Shown here piece after piece: positions 16,487 to 25,680 of a stretch of DNA of 64,000 nt (position 1 is the first letter of the stretch; every line of letters starts with the position of its first letter). Source of the DNA: Gammaproteobacteria bacterium (lineage in GTDB: Bacteria > Pseudomonadota > Gammaproteobacteria > JACKNK01); contig JACKNK010000006.1 of NCBI GenBank assembly GCA_024234955.1, forward strand, positions 124,001-188,000, in the 5' to 3' direction. The notes beneath the pieces were generated by a model that worked only from the letters and a program-made list of their open reading frames with translations, was not told where the DNA came from and made no database searches. The position numbers and the translations under genes are program-made.

Positions 16487-18911
16487 ATCGAGCCACCCGG
16501 AAGCCGAGATCGTTACGCGTGTCCTGACTGTAGTCGCGATAAGCAAGACGCAGTTCGCCGATGCTGCCGTGCTTCCAGCCGGTGTCCTTGACCACATGAT
16601 GCTCACCGGTCGGCGGGCCGACCGGGTCCTTGATCGCGGTGCTCGCCTCGCCCGGATAGACGGCATACCAATCGCCGGTCCATTCCGCGACGTTGCCGCC
16701 CATGTCATACAGCCCAGCGGGGTTCGGAGCAAAACTGCCGACCGGGGCGGACACCCGGAAACCGTCGTCGTAATTGGGCACGGTCACGGCGAACACGTCG
16801 TCGATGCGTTTGTCGGCCCAGTTGCCGGCGTTCGCTGGTGGCGGAAAACCCTCACCCCAGGCATAGCGCACGGGCGTCGGACGCCCCGCGACTCGCGCCG
16901 CGTAGGCCCATTCCGCCTCGCTCGGGAGACGATACCCGGTATTCATCGGCGTGACCGGAACCAGCTTGCCCTTGGCCTCTACGTAAGCGGGCGGAAGACC
17001 GTCCTTCACGCTCAGCCAGTTGCAGTAGCGTGCGGCGTCGTCCCAGCTCACATCGACCACCGGCTGCTCCGGGCGATTCAGGGTCTGGCCTTCGGCAAAG
17101 CCGGAATCGTGCCCGGGCTTGAAGGCCTGGTACTGGGCATTGGTGACCTCCTTCTCGGAGAGGAAATACGGCCGGGTCAACGCGACCAGGCGCTCGGATT
17201 CATTCGCACGGCGCCCGGCTTCGCGCCGCGACGCGCCCATTTCAAAGCTCCCGCTCGGCTCGATCAGACGCAGCGTCTGCCCCGCCCCGCTTGTCTGCCG
17301 ATCGACCTTTGCGGCTTCCTGCTTGGCGGTCTCAACCTGTTTGGGCGTCTTCAGGACCACGTTCAGACGTTGCGCAATGTCCGTGCGCGGGGTCACTTCG
17401 ATTCGCTCCGGCAGATAACCCGCCTTGCGGATCTCCAGTCGATGCGTGCGCGTCGGCAATCGCAGGCGACGGGTCGCGGTGCCGACGGATTTGCCGTCGA
17501 TCGAAAGCTCGGCGTCCACCGGCTGGGTATTGAGGAACACCACCCCGAATTCCGGGGTAAGCGCGACGTGTTCACTGCGACGCTGCTCGGCCTCGACCTG
17601 AACGTCGATTTCAAGGTTCTCGCGACCGACCTTGCTGAACACCAGGCGATGCGCGACACCCGCCTTGACCGGCGTCTGCAGTGGCGTGACCCCAAGATAG
17701 GCCCCATCCAGGGTGACCGTTGCGCCGGACGGATCGCTACTCAACACCAGCTCACCATCCGCCGGTTCAAGCGCCAGTTTGCCCAGGTCCTGATCCTGTC
17801 CGGCCTGAACCTGGAGCTTGCGCTGCAACGGTTTGAACAAGGCCTTCTGCAAGGTCAGTTCATGCGTGCCCTGGACGACTTCCACACTCAGCGGTGTCCG
17901 ACCGATCACGGCCCCGTCGAGATGGATTTCCGCATCGCCGGGTTCCGAATCGATGCCGACACGCGCCCACGCCGGCTTCAGGCTGACCGATTCCGTGACC
18001 TGCTCGTCGCGCCCGACGATCACGATCTGACGGGTTTCCGGAAGATAGCGCTCGGCCTCGATGCGCAGCGTGTGTTCACCTGGCGGCAGTCCGTAACGAC
18101 CATCCGCCGCAGCGCTCAACACCTGACCGTCGACCGACACCTGAACCGTCACCGCCGGACTCAGGTTGAGACGCAACCATCCGGGCAGTTCCTGCAATGC
18201 AAACTCGTGACGGCGGAACGCCCCGGACTCAACCCGGATTTCCTGCGTCAGCGGCAGATAACCTGCCTTCTCGGCCTGCACCCGATAGGCGCCGGGCAAG
18301 GCCATGAGACGACCGCCGAGATGGAACGGCGGGGGGAAACCATCAATGGACTGGCGATCCGGTTCCGGCTGGATGTGCAGCTCGAACGGCGTCGCCAACA
18401 TCACGAACAAGGCCGCCAGCACAATCACCACCGCCGCCCCGATCAGACTGCGGATCAGCCAGGGCGGCGCGCTGCGATGCGGGCGATCCGCCGCGACGTG
18501 CGGCAAGGGTTCCTCGAAGACCGGCGCGGCGTCCGGCGGCGGCGCACTCGGCGGACGCATCACCGGCGGCGGTGCGGGAGTGACATCCTCCTCGATATCG
18601 ATGAACACCTGATCGCCATCGACCCGCCAACTCAGCAGCGCCCCGGCCACCTGCACGATGTCGCCCGACTTCAGCCAAGTCGAACCGCTGAGATGACGTC
18701 GGTTGTGAAACAGGCCGTGCTCGTCGTCGCCGGTCTGGATGAAGGCATGACCGCGATCGAACGCGATCCAGCCATGCACCGCGTCCTCGCCCAGCCCGGG
18801 CAGACGCAGATGCGCCTCGTCGCCGCGCCCCAGCGCAAATGGCAGATCGCGCTCATCGGCACGGCGCTCGCCATCGGCGTCACGGATGATGAATATCTTC
18901 CCGGAACTCAT
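16476..18911 (-). CDS. FHA-like / PEGA-repeat / formylglycine-generating-enzyme-like protein
   Basis: An 811-residue membrane protein. An FHA-like domain lies at about 1-100 (ALGRGDEAHLRLPG, HGWIAFDRGHAFIQ), a Pro-rich linker follows, then one transmembrane helix at 151-175. Several PEGA-type repeats span about 180-570 (for example SSDPSGATVTLDGAYLGVTP and NTQPVDAELSIDGKSVGT). The C-terminal 230 residues are an FGE-sulfatase/SUMF1 fold (SEKEVTNAQYQAF, VSWDDAARYCNWLS, YRLPSEAEWAYAAR, GLYDMGGNVAEWTGDW). The copper-binding cysteine pair of true FGE is missing, so it is probably a binding module. The ATG at 18911 has a strong GGGAGG ribosome site. Fourth gene of an envelope operon. Confidence 0.85.
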   Translation of the reverse strand: MSSGKIFIIRDADGERRADERDLPFALGRGDEAHLRLPGLGEDAVHGWIAFDRGHAFIQTGDDEHGLFHNRRHLSGSTWLKSGDIVQVAGALLSWRVDGDQVFIDIEEDVTPAPPPVMRPPSAPPPDAAPVFEEPLPHVAADRPHRSAPPWLIRSLIGAAVVIVLAALFVMLATPFELHIQPEPDRQSIDGFPPPFHLGGRLMALPGAYRVQAEKAGYLPLTQEIRVESGAFRRHEFALQELPGWLRLNLSPAVTVQVSVDGQVLSAAADGRYGLPPGEHTLRIEAERYLPETRQIVIVGRDEQVTESVSLKPAWARVGIDSEPGDAEIHLDGAVIGRTPLSVEVVQGTHELTLQKALFKPLQRKLQVQAGQDQDLGKLALEPADGELVLSSDPSGATVTLDGAYLGVTPLQTPVKAGVAHRLVFSKVGRENLEIDVQVEAEQRRSEHVALTPEFGVVFLNTQPVDAELSIDGKSVGTATRRLRLPTRTHRLEIRKAGYLPERIEVTPRTDIAQRLNVVLKTPKQVETAKQEAAKVDRQTSGAGQTLRLIEPSGSFEMGASRREAGRRANESERLVALTRPYFLSEKEVTNAQYQAFKPGHDSGFAEGQTLNRPEQPVVDVSWDDAARYCNWLSVKDGLPPAYVEAKGKLVPVTPMNTGYRLPSEAEWAYAARVAGRPTPVRYAWGEGFPPPANAGNWADKRIDDVFAVTVPNYDDGFRVSAPVGSFAPNPAGLYDMGGNVAEWTGDWYAVYPGEASTAIKDPVGPPTGEHHVVKDTGWKHGSIGELRLAYRDYSQDTRNDLGFRVARYVY

Positions 18912-18975
18912 CCTCCCCCTCCCTGCGAGCGACGGGTGATGCGGTGTCCCTTCCGGCCAGCGATCGGGGAAATAC

Positions 18976-20511
18976 TCATAGGGCCTCGCTGCAGCGGATG
19001 CTGATCGGCGGCAGCGGCACGCCGGGACGGACCTGAAATACGCGGCGCACGTCGCGATAGCCGACACGGGTGCCGACGGCGGTGTAGTCGCCTGGGGTGA
19101 GCTCCAGGCCCATGTCCTGGAACTTTCCAAACTGGCCGACGTGATAGATCGACACCTCGGTTTCGCCGTCGGAGCGCAGGCTGACCGCAATCGCGGTACT
19201 GGCAACCTCGACGGCGGCACGCAGCTTGTCGAGCTTGGCATTCAGGCCCGGCTCACCGCCGCCCGCCGCCGCCTTCAGCAGGGTCTGCGCGTTCTTCAGG
19301 GGCTCCGCCCCGTACAGGCGTTCCGGGCGCGATAGATAGTGATCGAGTTGACGATGCAGTGCCTGACGTTGCTGCGCCAGTTCCAGGCCATCGCGGGCAA
19401 ACCCGGCATTCGGATCGAGCTGCAGCGCCGCCTGATACTGCTTTGTGGCTTCGGCCCAGTCCTCCTTGCCTGCCGCCGCCGTCGCCCGACGCCGATAGTC
19501 CTGGAGCGCGCTGCCACGCTGTGCATTGGCCAGGCGAGTCCGCAGATCGCGGACCGCCGGATCGTTCGGACGGATCGCCGCCGCCTGTTCAAGCCCTTGC
19601 TGGGCGCTGCCGTATCGACCCTGCTCCAGCGACTTCAGCGCCTGACTCATGGCCGTCTGAAAACGCGCATGGTTGAGTGCCTCGACAATCCGCGCCTGCG
19701 CGGTGCGTGCGCGTTGATCCAGCGGATCGAGTTCCAGCGCATGCCGATACGCGCGGTTTGCCGCTTCGAGATCGTTGGCGGCCTCGGCGGTCTGCGCCTC
19801 GGACAAGGCGTTGAGCAAGGCCGGGCGTTGTTGCGCGCGCTGCGCACCGGCCTTTGCCGCCGCGTTCTCCGGATCGGCGGCCAGTGCAGCCGTGTAGGCC
19901 TTGGCGGCGGACTCGGAAGCATCTTGGGCGAGCGCGGCATCGGCGCTATCCAGATGCGCCTGAAGATAATTTTCCCGCTTTGCCGCAAGCCCGGCGAAGT
20001 CGGCGGCGACCTGCTCCCAACCCTGTTTTGCCTGGGCAAACACGCCGCGTTGAAAGGCTTGATCGGCCTCGGCCATGCGTGCGATCAGCCTCGCCCAGTC
20101 CGCCTCCGCCCATTGTGGAGCACGCATCACTTCCAGTTCCGCCTGCTTCCGCAGGGCATCCTGCAGTGCTGCCTGTGCCTGCGCGCGGGTGACGCCGGCT
20201 TCGACCGGCTTGGCGTCATTCGATGGAGACACCGCCGATTCAGTCAGCGCCGATTCAGTCAGCGCCGATTCAGTCAGCGCCGATTCGGGCGTCGCCTGCC
20301 TTTCCGGAACCGTTCCACCCGAAGGAAGGAATATCAGGCCGATGGCGATCAGGACCAGCACCGCCAGCGCCAAGCCGATCAGCCAGGCGCGGTTGTCGGA
20401 CTCCGACCGGTAATGCGTTTCGACGCTGCTTTGCCGCCCGCCGGGCGGCATCGGCGCGGGTCGTTCGACGACGCTGCCGGACGGCGAGCGCAGTGGCGGT
20501 GGGGCAGCCAA
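18976..20511 (-). CDS. membrane-anchored TPR-repeat protein
   Basis: A 511-residue protein: short cytoplasmic N-terminus, one transmembrane helix at about 43-63, then an Ala-rich helical region with tetratricopeptide-like repeats (AAKAYTAALAADPENAAAKAG, ANRAYRHALELDPLDQRAR, ATKQYQAALQLDPNAGFAR). The C-terminal 90 residues form a PEGA-like beta domain (VSIYHVGQFGKFQ, LTPGDYTAVGTRVGYRDVRR). Residues just after the helix contain three ALTES units from a 15-base tandem repeat (20230-20277). It follows the lipoprotein gene by 3 bases and precedes the FHA-PEGA gene. Likely an assembly scaffold in the periplasm. Confidence 0.8.
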   Translation of the reverse strand: MAAPPPLRSPSGSVVERPAPMPPGGRQSSVETHYRSESDNRAWLIGLALAVLVLIAIGLIFLPSGGTVPERQATPESALTESALTESALTESAVSPSNDAKPVEAGVTRAQAQAALQDALRKQAELEVMRAPQWAEADWARLIARMAEADQAFQRGVFAQAKQGWEQVAADFAGLAAKRENYLQAHLDSADAALAQDASESAAKAYTAALAADPENAAAKAGAQRAQQRPALLNALSEAQTAEAANDLEAANRAYRHALELDPLDQRARTAQARIVEALNHARFQTAMSQALKSLEQGRYGSAQQGLEQAAAIRPNDPAVRDLRTRLANAQRGSALQDYRRRATAAAGKEDWAEATKQYQAALQLDPNAGFARDGLELAQQRQALHRQLDHYLSRPERLYGAEPLKNAQTLLKAAAGGGEPGLNAKLDKLRAAVEVASTAIAVSLRSDGETEVSIYHVGQFGKFQDMGLELTPGDYTAVGTRVGYRDVRRVFQVRPGVPLPPISIRCSEAL

Positions 20512-20514
20512 GGA

Positions 20515-21747
20515 TCAGTCCCCCCGGCTGGGGAAGCCGGTTTCGGTGGCGTAGATCTTCTTCAGCAGCTGACGCCATTGCGCGTACTGGGACTCCGCAC
20601 TGCCGGTCAGACGATGGGTCTCTCCGTCCACTTCGACCACCAGCGGCTTGGCTTCCTGACTGAAGGATTCGCCAAGCTCTTCCAGGGCCGCCTTGTGAAT
20701 GGTGGTCTGTTCGTCCTTGTCGAAACCGGTCTTGGCCGCATAGATACCGCCAAGCACGGCCAGCTCACCGGCGACGGTCTTGGCGGATTGGGTGCCGATG
20801 CTGTCGCTGTTCTTGGTACTGGCCATCAGGGCGATACCGCCGACCACGGCGAGGGCGCCGAGAATCTTGCGGTTGAGCGCGGTCTCCTCGACTTCGCGCA
20901 GATCGGCGGCCTCGGCGGCGCGGGTCTCGCGCCAATCGGTGTAAGGCGTCCAGGTGTCGCGATAGAACTGATCGAAATGGCCGTTCAGGGTATCGATCAG
21001 CAGATAGTCGCGGTCGCGGATGGCGTTGATGCGCTTGAGCATGGGGTCGTCGGCGGACGGCAGACGACGGACCTGATACTTGCCATCCGGGTCCTGAAGC
21101 AGGTAGTCACCAAAGGCCAGCGGCGCCATGTCGGCGGCGAAACGCAGTTCGGCAATCTCGCGGATGCGCTGAATATCCTTGGCATCGAGTTCCGCACGCG
21201 CCTTGATCAGATCGTTGGCGATCTTGTTGTACAGCGGCTGGAAGGCATCCTCGCTGCCGCGCACGGTATTGGTGTAATCCTTGGTATCGACACGGTGTTC
21301 GTAGTCGCGCTTGAACCAGTTTTCGCCCCGCGCATCGGCGGCCTCGATACGCAGTTCGAGCTGTTCGGCATCCGAGCGCAGGATCTTGCCGGTCACCAGC
21401 ACTTCCGCCCCTTCGGTGCCCTGCGGCACCACCCGCACCGCGCCCCAATAACCGCTGCGTTCGATGGTCTTGCCGAGATGGATCGGCATGAAGCGCGCCT
21501 CGGCGTTGCGGATGTCCACGGACAGACCGCGTGCCTCGCCTTCATCTTCCGGCAAAGCGCCCGGGTCGAAGACCTGAATCCAGAGATCGAGAATCTCGCT
21601 GCTGGGAATCTCGTGCGCGGCCTGGGTCACCGCAACCGGCTCGATGCGCTCGGTGACGATGGGATTGGAAATACAGCCGGCCAGCAACATCGGCAAGGCA
21701 ACCAGAGGTGCCAGGACACGGCGCATAAGGGGCATGGGCTTGATCAT
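20515..21747 (-). CDS. lipoprotein of unknown function
   Basis: A 410-residue lipoprotein with signal peptide and lipobox (LPMLLAGC). The N-terminal half is a beta-rich domain (EILDLWIQVFDPGALPEDEGE, WGAVRVVPQGTEGAEVLVTGKI); the middle is basic and helical with a DTLNGHFDQFYRDTWTPY segment; a hydrophobic stretch follows at about 285-300 (ILGALAVVGGIALMAS). The start overlaps the stop of the preceding gene by one base (TGATG), showing coupling. It is part of a conserved-looking five-gene envelope unit; I do not recognise its family. Confidence 0.8.
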   Translation of the reverse strand: MIKPMPLMRRVLAPLVALPMLLAGCISNPIVTERIEPVAVTQAAHEIPSSEILDLWIQVFDPGALPEDEGEARGLSVDIRNAEARFMPIHLGKTIERSGYWGAVRVVPQGTEGAEVLVTGKILRSDAEQLELRIEAADARGENWFKRDYEHRVDTKDYTNTVRGSEDAFQPLYNKIANDLIKARAELDAKDIQRIREIAELRFAADMAPLAFGDYLLQDPDGKYQVRRLPSADDPMLKRINAIRDRDYLLIDTLNGHFDQFYRDTWTPYTDWRETRAAEAADLREVEETALNRKILGALAVVGGIALMASTKNSDSIGTQSAKTVAGELAVLGGIYAAKTGFDKDEQTTIHKAALEELGESFSQEAKPLVVEVDGETHRLTGSAESQYAQWRQLLKKIYATETGFPSRGD

Positions 21748-22685
21748 CAGTTCTGCTCGTCCTTGTAACGACGGTATTCGTCCCAGAGCTTCGCACGAAG
21801 CGCCGGATCGGTCTCATTTTCTGCGGCTTCACGCAGCTGGCGGGCGATCACATCGTCGTCATCGCCACCTGGCGTTCCCGGCGGCGCGCCATCCGGTTTA
21901 CCCTTGCCGCGACCCTGGCCCTGGCCTTTCCCGGTGCCGTCCTTGGGACTCTGACCGGAACGCCGTCCTTGTTGACCGGTTTCGCCGCTGTCACCCTCGG
22001 ATTTGGGCAGGCCGCGAACCGTTTCGGTGACCTCGGGATCGGTCTGCGCTTCGCTCGTTCCGGCGTCGGCGCCTTTGCCGTCGCGCGCCGCTTTGCCGTC
22101 GGCATCGCCGTTCGCCTCACCCTTACCCTTGCTCTGCGCATCATGCTGGGCTGAGCCGGTGCTGCCGGATGAACCGGCACCGCCGCCACCGCCACCGCCC
22201 CCGGATGCGCCCTTGGTACGCAGACGTTCCTGTTCACGCAGCAGGGTCTGATCGAATTCGCCCATCGCGGCCCGCAACTCCGCTTCGGCATCGCCGATGC
22301 GCTCGCCGGTCGTACGCTCCGATTCGACCGCGATCGCCGCCGCCCGGGGTGCCGCAGGGGCCTTGATGTCACATAGGCCCGCAACGGTTTCCGGGACACC
22401 GCCCGCCAACTGGTATTCCCGGCAGTGGTCGCGCAGACGTTCCGTCAGACTGGCAAGGTATCGGCGGTAATCCGCCTGTTCGGATTCCGACAATCGTCCT
22501 GCTGCCATTTCGGTCTCAAAGTCCGTGCCTGCGGATTCGAGTGCCGCATGGGTGGCACGGACCCGTTGCGCGGCATCGGACACCATATCGGCCCACGCCA
22601 CGGACACACCGCCGATCAGGAACAGGGGCAGAACCAGGAATGTCTTGAGAATTCGTGCAGACATGATGAAAACCGGATTGTGCAT
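21747..22685 (-). CDS. secreted Gly/Ser-rich helical protein
   Basis: A 312-residue protein from the ATG at 22685 (AAGG ribosome site eight bases upstream; a GTG at 22694 and an ATG at 22664 are alternatives). It has a signal peptide (FLVLPLFLIGGVSVAWA), a helical domain (MVSDAAQRVRATHAALE..., RYLASLTERLRDHCREYQLAGG), a low-complexity region of eight consecutive glycines followed by Lys/Gly/Asp-rich sequence, and a short charged helix at the end (LRAKLWDEYRRYKDEQ). First gene of the operon running to 16298. Function unknown; the disordered middle suggests a structural or tethering role. Confidence 0.75.
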   Translation of the reverse strand: MHNPVFIMSARILKTFLVLPLFLIGGVSVAWADMVSDAAQRVRATHAALESAGTDFETEMAAGRLSESEQADYRRYLASLTERLRDHCREYQLAGGVPETVAGLCDIKAPAAPRAAAIAVESERTTGERIGDAEAELRAAMGEFDQTLLREQERLRTKGASGGGGGGGGAGSSGSTGSAQHDAQSKGKGEANGDADGKAARDGKGADAGTSEAQTDPEVTETVRGLPKSEGDSGETGQQGRRSGQSPKDGTGKGQGQGRGKGKPDGAPPGTPGGDDDDVIARQLREAAENETDPALRAKLWDEYRRYKDEQN

Positions 22686-22862
22686 CGACATCACCTTGCG
22701 GGAGCGCGCTCGACCGCGTTGAGTTGGACAGGCGTGTCGGACGGATGTTCGACTACGAACAAGTCTAGGCGCCGATCATGGAACAAATGTGGCCGCAGCG
22801 GGAGAGCGCGCCGGCACGCTTATAATCGCGCCCTTTCCCTGCTTTCAAACCGGGTCCTGCCG

Positions 22863-23411
22863 ATGTCCACTCCCCCCCTGCTGCGCGTGGTCCATGCCAT
22901 CGATGCGCTGAATGAATTCGTCGGTCGCGGCGTCGCCTGGCTGACCCTGATCATGGTGCTGGTGACCTTCACCGTGGTGCTGCTGCGCTACGGCTTCAAC
23001 CTCGGCTGGATCGCGATGCAGGAATCGATCACCTACATGCACGCGGCGGTGTTCATGCTCGGCGCGGGTTACACCCTGCTGCACGACGGCCATGTGCGGG
23101 TGGACATCTTCTACCGGGGCATGGCCCCGAAACGCAAGGCGGCGATCGATCTGTTCGGCGCGCTGTTCCTGCTGTTGCCGACCTTTCTGTTTCTGATCTG
23201 GGCATCCTGGGACTATGTCGCGGATTCCTGGGCGGTGCAGGAAGCCTCCGCAGAGACTGGCGGCATCCCGTATCGATACCTGCTCAAGAGCGTGATCCTG
23301 CTGATGGCCGGATTGATGATCCTGCAAGGCCTCTCGCAGGCGCTGCGCAGCCTGTTGATCCTGCTCGGACGCATCGAACCGGTGGTCGAGCCGATGCACG
23401 AGGAGGTCTGA
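22863..23411 (+). CDS. dctQ: TRAP transporter small permease (DctQ type)
   Basis: A 182-residue inner-membrane protein with four helices (VAWLTLIMVLVTFTVVLLRY, FMLGAGYTLLHDGHVRVDI, LFGALFLLLPTFLFLIWA, LLKSVILLMAGLMILQG) and the DctQ signature HDGHVRVDIFY. The ATG at 22863 begins just upstream of the first helix; a longer in-frame extension to 22425 lies over the neighbouring gene and is not used. The stop is one base before the large permease ATG. It belongs to the acidic-compound TRAP group and needs a periplasmic DctP protein, which is not encoded nearby. Confidence 0.9.
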   Translation: MSTPPLLRVVHAIDALNEFVGRGVAWLTLIMVLVTFTVVLLRYGFNLGWIAMQESITYMHAAVFMLGAGYTLLHDGHVRVDIFYRGMAPKRKAAIDLFGALFLLLPTFLFLIWASWDYVADSWAVQEASAETGGIPYRYLLKSVILLMAGLMILQGLSQALRSLLILLGRIEPVVEPMHEEV

Positions 23412-23412
23412 A

Positions 23413-24810
23413 ATGGAGGCGTTATCGCTCTTTCTCGAAGACTGGGGCGCGTTCGCGATGTTCGGCGCCGTGTTCGTGTTTCTGCTGTTCGGTTATCCGG
23501 TGGCGCTGACCCTCGCCGGGGTTGCATTGATGTTTGCCGGCCTGGGTACCTGGACCGACAGTTTCGACAGCGATTTCCTGGAAGCCATGCCGTCGCGACT
23601 GTTCGGCATCATGGACAACACCACGCTGATTGCGGTGCCGCTGTTCGTATTCATGGGGGTGATGCTGGAACGCTCCAAGGTTGCAGAGCAACTGCTGGAA
23701 ACCATGGCGGAACTGTTCGGGCGCCTGCGCGGCGGCCTGGGTATTTCGGTCACCCTGGTCGGCGCCTTGCTTGCCGCCAGCACCGGCATCGTCGGCGCCA
23801 CTGTGGTCACCATGGGCCTGTTATCTCTGCCGACCATGCTGCGTCGCGGATACAGCCCGGCGCTGGCCTGCGGCACCATCTGCGCCTCCGGGACACTGGG
23901 ACAGATCATCCCGCCGTCGATCGTGCTGGTGCTGCTCGGCGACGTGCTGTCCTCGGCCTATCAGCAGGCCCAGTTGAACATGGGCATCTTTTCGCCGCAG
24001 ACGGTGTCGGTCGGCGATCTGTTCGCCGGTGCCTTGATTCCCGGCCTCCTGCTGGTCGCCTTGTATGTGATCTGGCAAGTGATCGTCGCCCTGCTCAAAC
24101 CGGATGCCGCCCCCGCGATTGAACTCAGCGCACGCAGCGACGATCTGGGGGCGCGCGTGCTCAAGGTGCTGTTTCCGCCGTTGTTGCTGATCCTGGCCGT
24201 GCTCGGGTCCATCCTCGGCGGTCTTGCGACCCCGACCGAAGCCGCCTCGGTGGGCGCCATCGGCGCGGTGCTGCTGGCGGTCTCCCAGCGTCAGTTCAAT
24301 CTGGAGCGCCTACGCGATGTGATGCGGACCACCACCCTGGTCTCCAGCATGGTGTTCCTGATCCTGATCGGAGCCTCGCTGTTTTCATTGGTATTCAGAG
24401 GATTCGGTGGCGATGAACTGGTCGAGAGCTGGCTCAGTGATCTGCCCGGCGGGGAAGTCGGGGCGATGTTGGTGGTGATGGGCGTGATGTTCCTGCTCGG
24501 CTTCGTGCTCGACTTCATCGAGATCACCTTCGTGGTCGTGCCGCTGGTCGGGCCGATCCTGCTTGCCATGGGCCTGGACCCGGTCTGGCTGGGCGTGATG
24601 ATCGCCATGAACCTGCAGACGTCCTTCCTGACCCCGCCCTTCGGCTTTGCGCTGTTCTATCTGCGCGGCGTCGCGCCACCGGAAGTCCGCACCCTGGACA
24701 TCTACAAGGGCGTATTCCCGTTCATCCTGATTCAACTTCTGGCGATGGGCATCCTCGCCCTGTGGCCGGAACTGGCCACCTGGCTGCCCGGCGTGCTGTA
24801 TCCGGATTGA
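23413..24810 (+). CDS. dctM: TRAP transporter large permease (DctM type)
   Basis: A 465-residue protein with about twelve membrane helices and the family features: FGYPVALTLAGVALMFAGLG, PLFVFMGVMLERSKVAEQLLETM, GGLGISVTLVGALLAASTGIVGAT, ASGTLGQIIPPSIVLVLLGD. The sequence resembles the mannitol/chloroaromatic subgroup. It drives sodium-coupled uptake with the small permease upstream. No substrate-binding protein gene is found within the window on either side, so the partner must be elsewhere. Confidence 0.92.
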   Translation: MEALSLFLEDWGAFAMFGAVFVFLLFGYPVALTLAGVALMFAGLGTWTDSFDSDFLEAMPSRLFGIMDNTTLIAVPLFVFMGVMLERSKVAEQLLETMAELFGRLRGGLGISVTLVGALLAASTGIVGATVVTMGLLSLPTMLRRGYSPALACGTICASGTLGQIIPPSIVLVLLGDVLSSAYQQAQLNMGIFSPQTVSVGDLFAGALIPGLLLVALYVIWQVIVALLKPDAAPAIELSARSDDLGARVLKVLFPPLLLILAVLGSILGGLATPTEAASVGAIGAVLLAVSQRQFNLERLRDVMRTTTLVSSMVFLILIGASLFSLVFRGFGGDELVESWLSDLPGGEVGAMLVVMGVMFLLGFVLDFIEITFVVVPLVGPILLAMGLDPVWLGVMIAMNLQTSFLTPPFGFALFYLRGVAPPEVRTLDIYKGVFPFILIQLLAMGILALWPELATWLPGVLYPD

Positions 24811-24839
24811 TCCGGGTTGATCGCGATGCAAACCCCGAA

Positions 24840-25382
24840 TCAGTATCGGTAACCGTAACGAAGTCCCAGGCTGTCCAGACCTTCATTGGGGTCCCCCAGG
24901 GAGCCGTTCGAGACATGATCGAAATACACCGAGACCGCGTGGTGGGTATCGACCCGGTAAATGAATTCGACCGGGATATGAAACAGCAAATCGGCGCCCA
25001 GGGACTTGTGCTGGCGGTCCGGGCTGCGGATCTCACCGTCATGCGCGGCCACGCCGAGACCGATGGACGGTCGGAATTTGCTGGTGGTCTCAAGTTCCCA
25101 ACGCGCATCGACGTAAAACCGATTGGTGCCGCTGGAATCGTTCATGGACAACCCGATCGCAGGCCGGACCGTTCCCGGGCCGAATGACACCGAGGGTTGG
25201 AGAACGACTTCCACGTTGAAGTCATAGCCACTTTCCCGGCGGAACCCGCTCCACATTCCATCGACATCGTGCTGCAACACCCCCAGCTTGACCTCTTGAA
25301 GCAGTCCGTTGGCGGCGAGACTGCCCTTTATCGGAGCAAGTACCGCCAGTACGGAAATCAGGGCGACGATCGGCTTATTCAT
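24840..25382 (-). CDS. pagL: PagL-like lipid A 3-O-deacylase (acyloxyacyl hydrolase family)
   Basis: A 180-residue outer-membrane beta-barrel protein with signal peptide (ALISVLAVLAPIKGSLA) and a final aromatic residue as expected for barrels. The C-terminal FDHVSNGSLGDPNEGLDSLGLRYGY matches the PagL active-site region, in which the H-x-S and following N...E pattern carries the catalytic histidine and serine. PagL removes the 3-position acyl chain from lipid A. The ATG at 25382 gives a proper signal peptide; a longer frame to 25478 adds an Arg-rich stretch unlike a leader. Confidence 0.8.
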   Translation of the reverse strand: MNKPIVALISVLAVLAPIKGSLAANGLLQEVKLGVLQHDVDGMWSGFRRESGYDFNVEVVLQPSVSFGPGTVRPAIGLSMNDSSGTNRFYVDARWELETTSKFRPSIGLGVAAHDGEIRSPDRQHKSLGADLLFHIPVEFIYRVDTHHAVSVYFDHVSNGSLGDPNEGLDSLGLRYGYRY

Positions 25383-25680
25383 ATCGGCATTTCTCGGCTG
25401 GTGGGATCGGTTCGAGTTCCGACATCGTTGGCCGGGGAGGACCGGCCTTGCAAGCCCGCAGCGTCGCGACAGCGGCATTCCCGGCGGAGTTCAATATCCG
25501 TCAAGCTCGGAATTCCCCATTCATCATCGACAAAGAGCACGCCGCTTGTCGAAATCCGCACGGGCCTGATTCGACTGGGGATCGGTCACTGTCTCTGGCT
25601 GTTTTCCGATCTGCTCTATGCGCCACAAGGCGCGTTGGGCTTGCAGCGGTTCTTCCCTGGGCTGGCGATGATGGCGTTGT

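Noticed and set aside
16569..21768. Long plus-strand frames (16569-19004 and 19339-21768)
   Set aside because: Antisense to the FHA-PEGA, TPR and lipoprotein genes; their products are Arg/His/Gly-rich without domain features.
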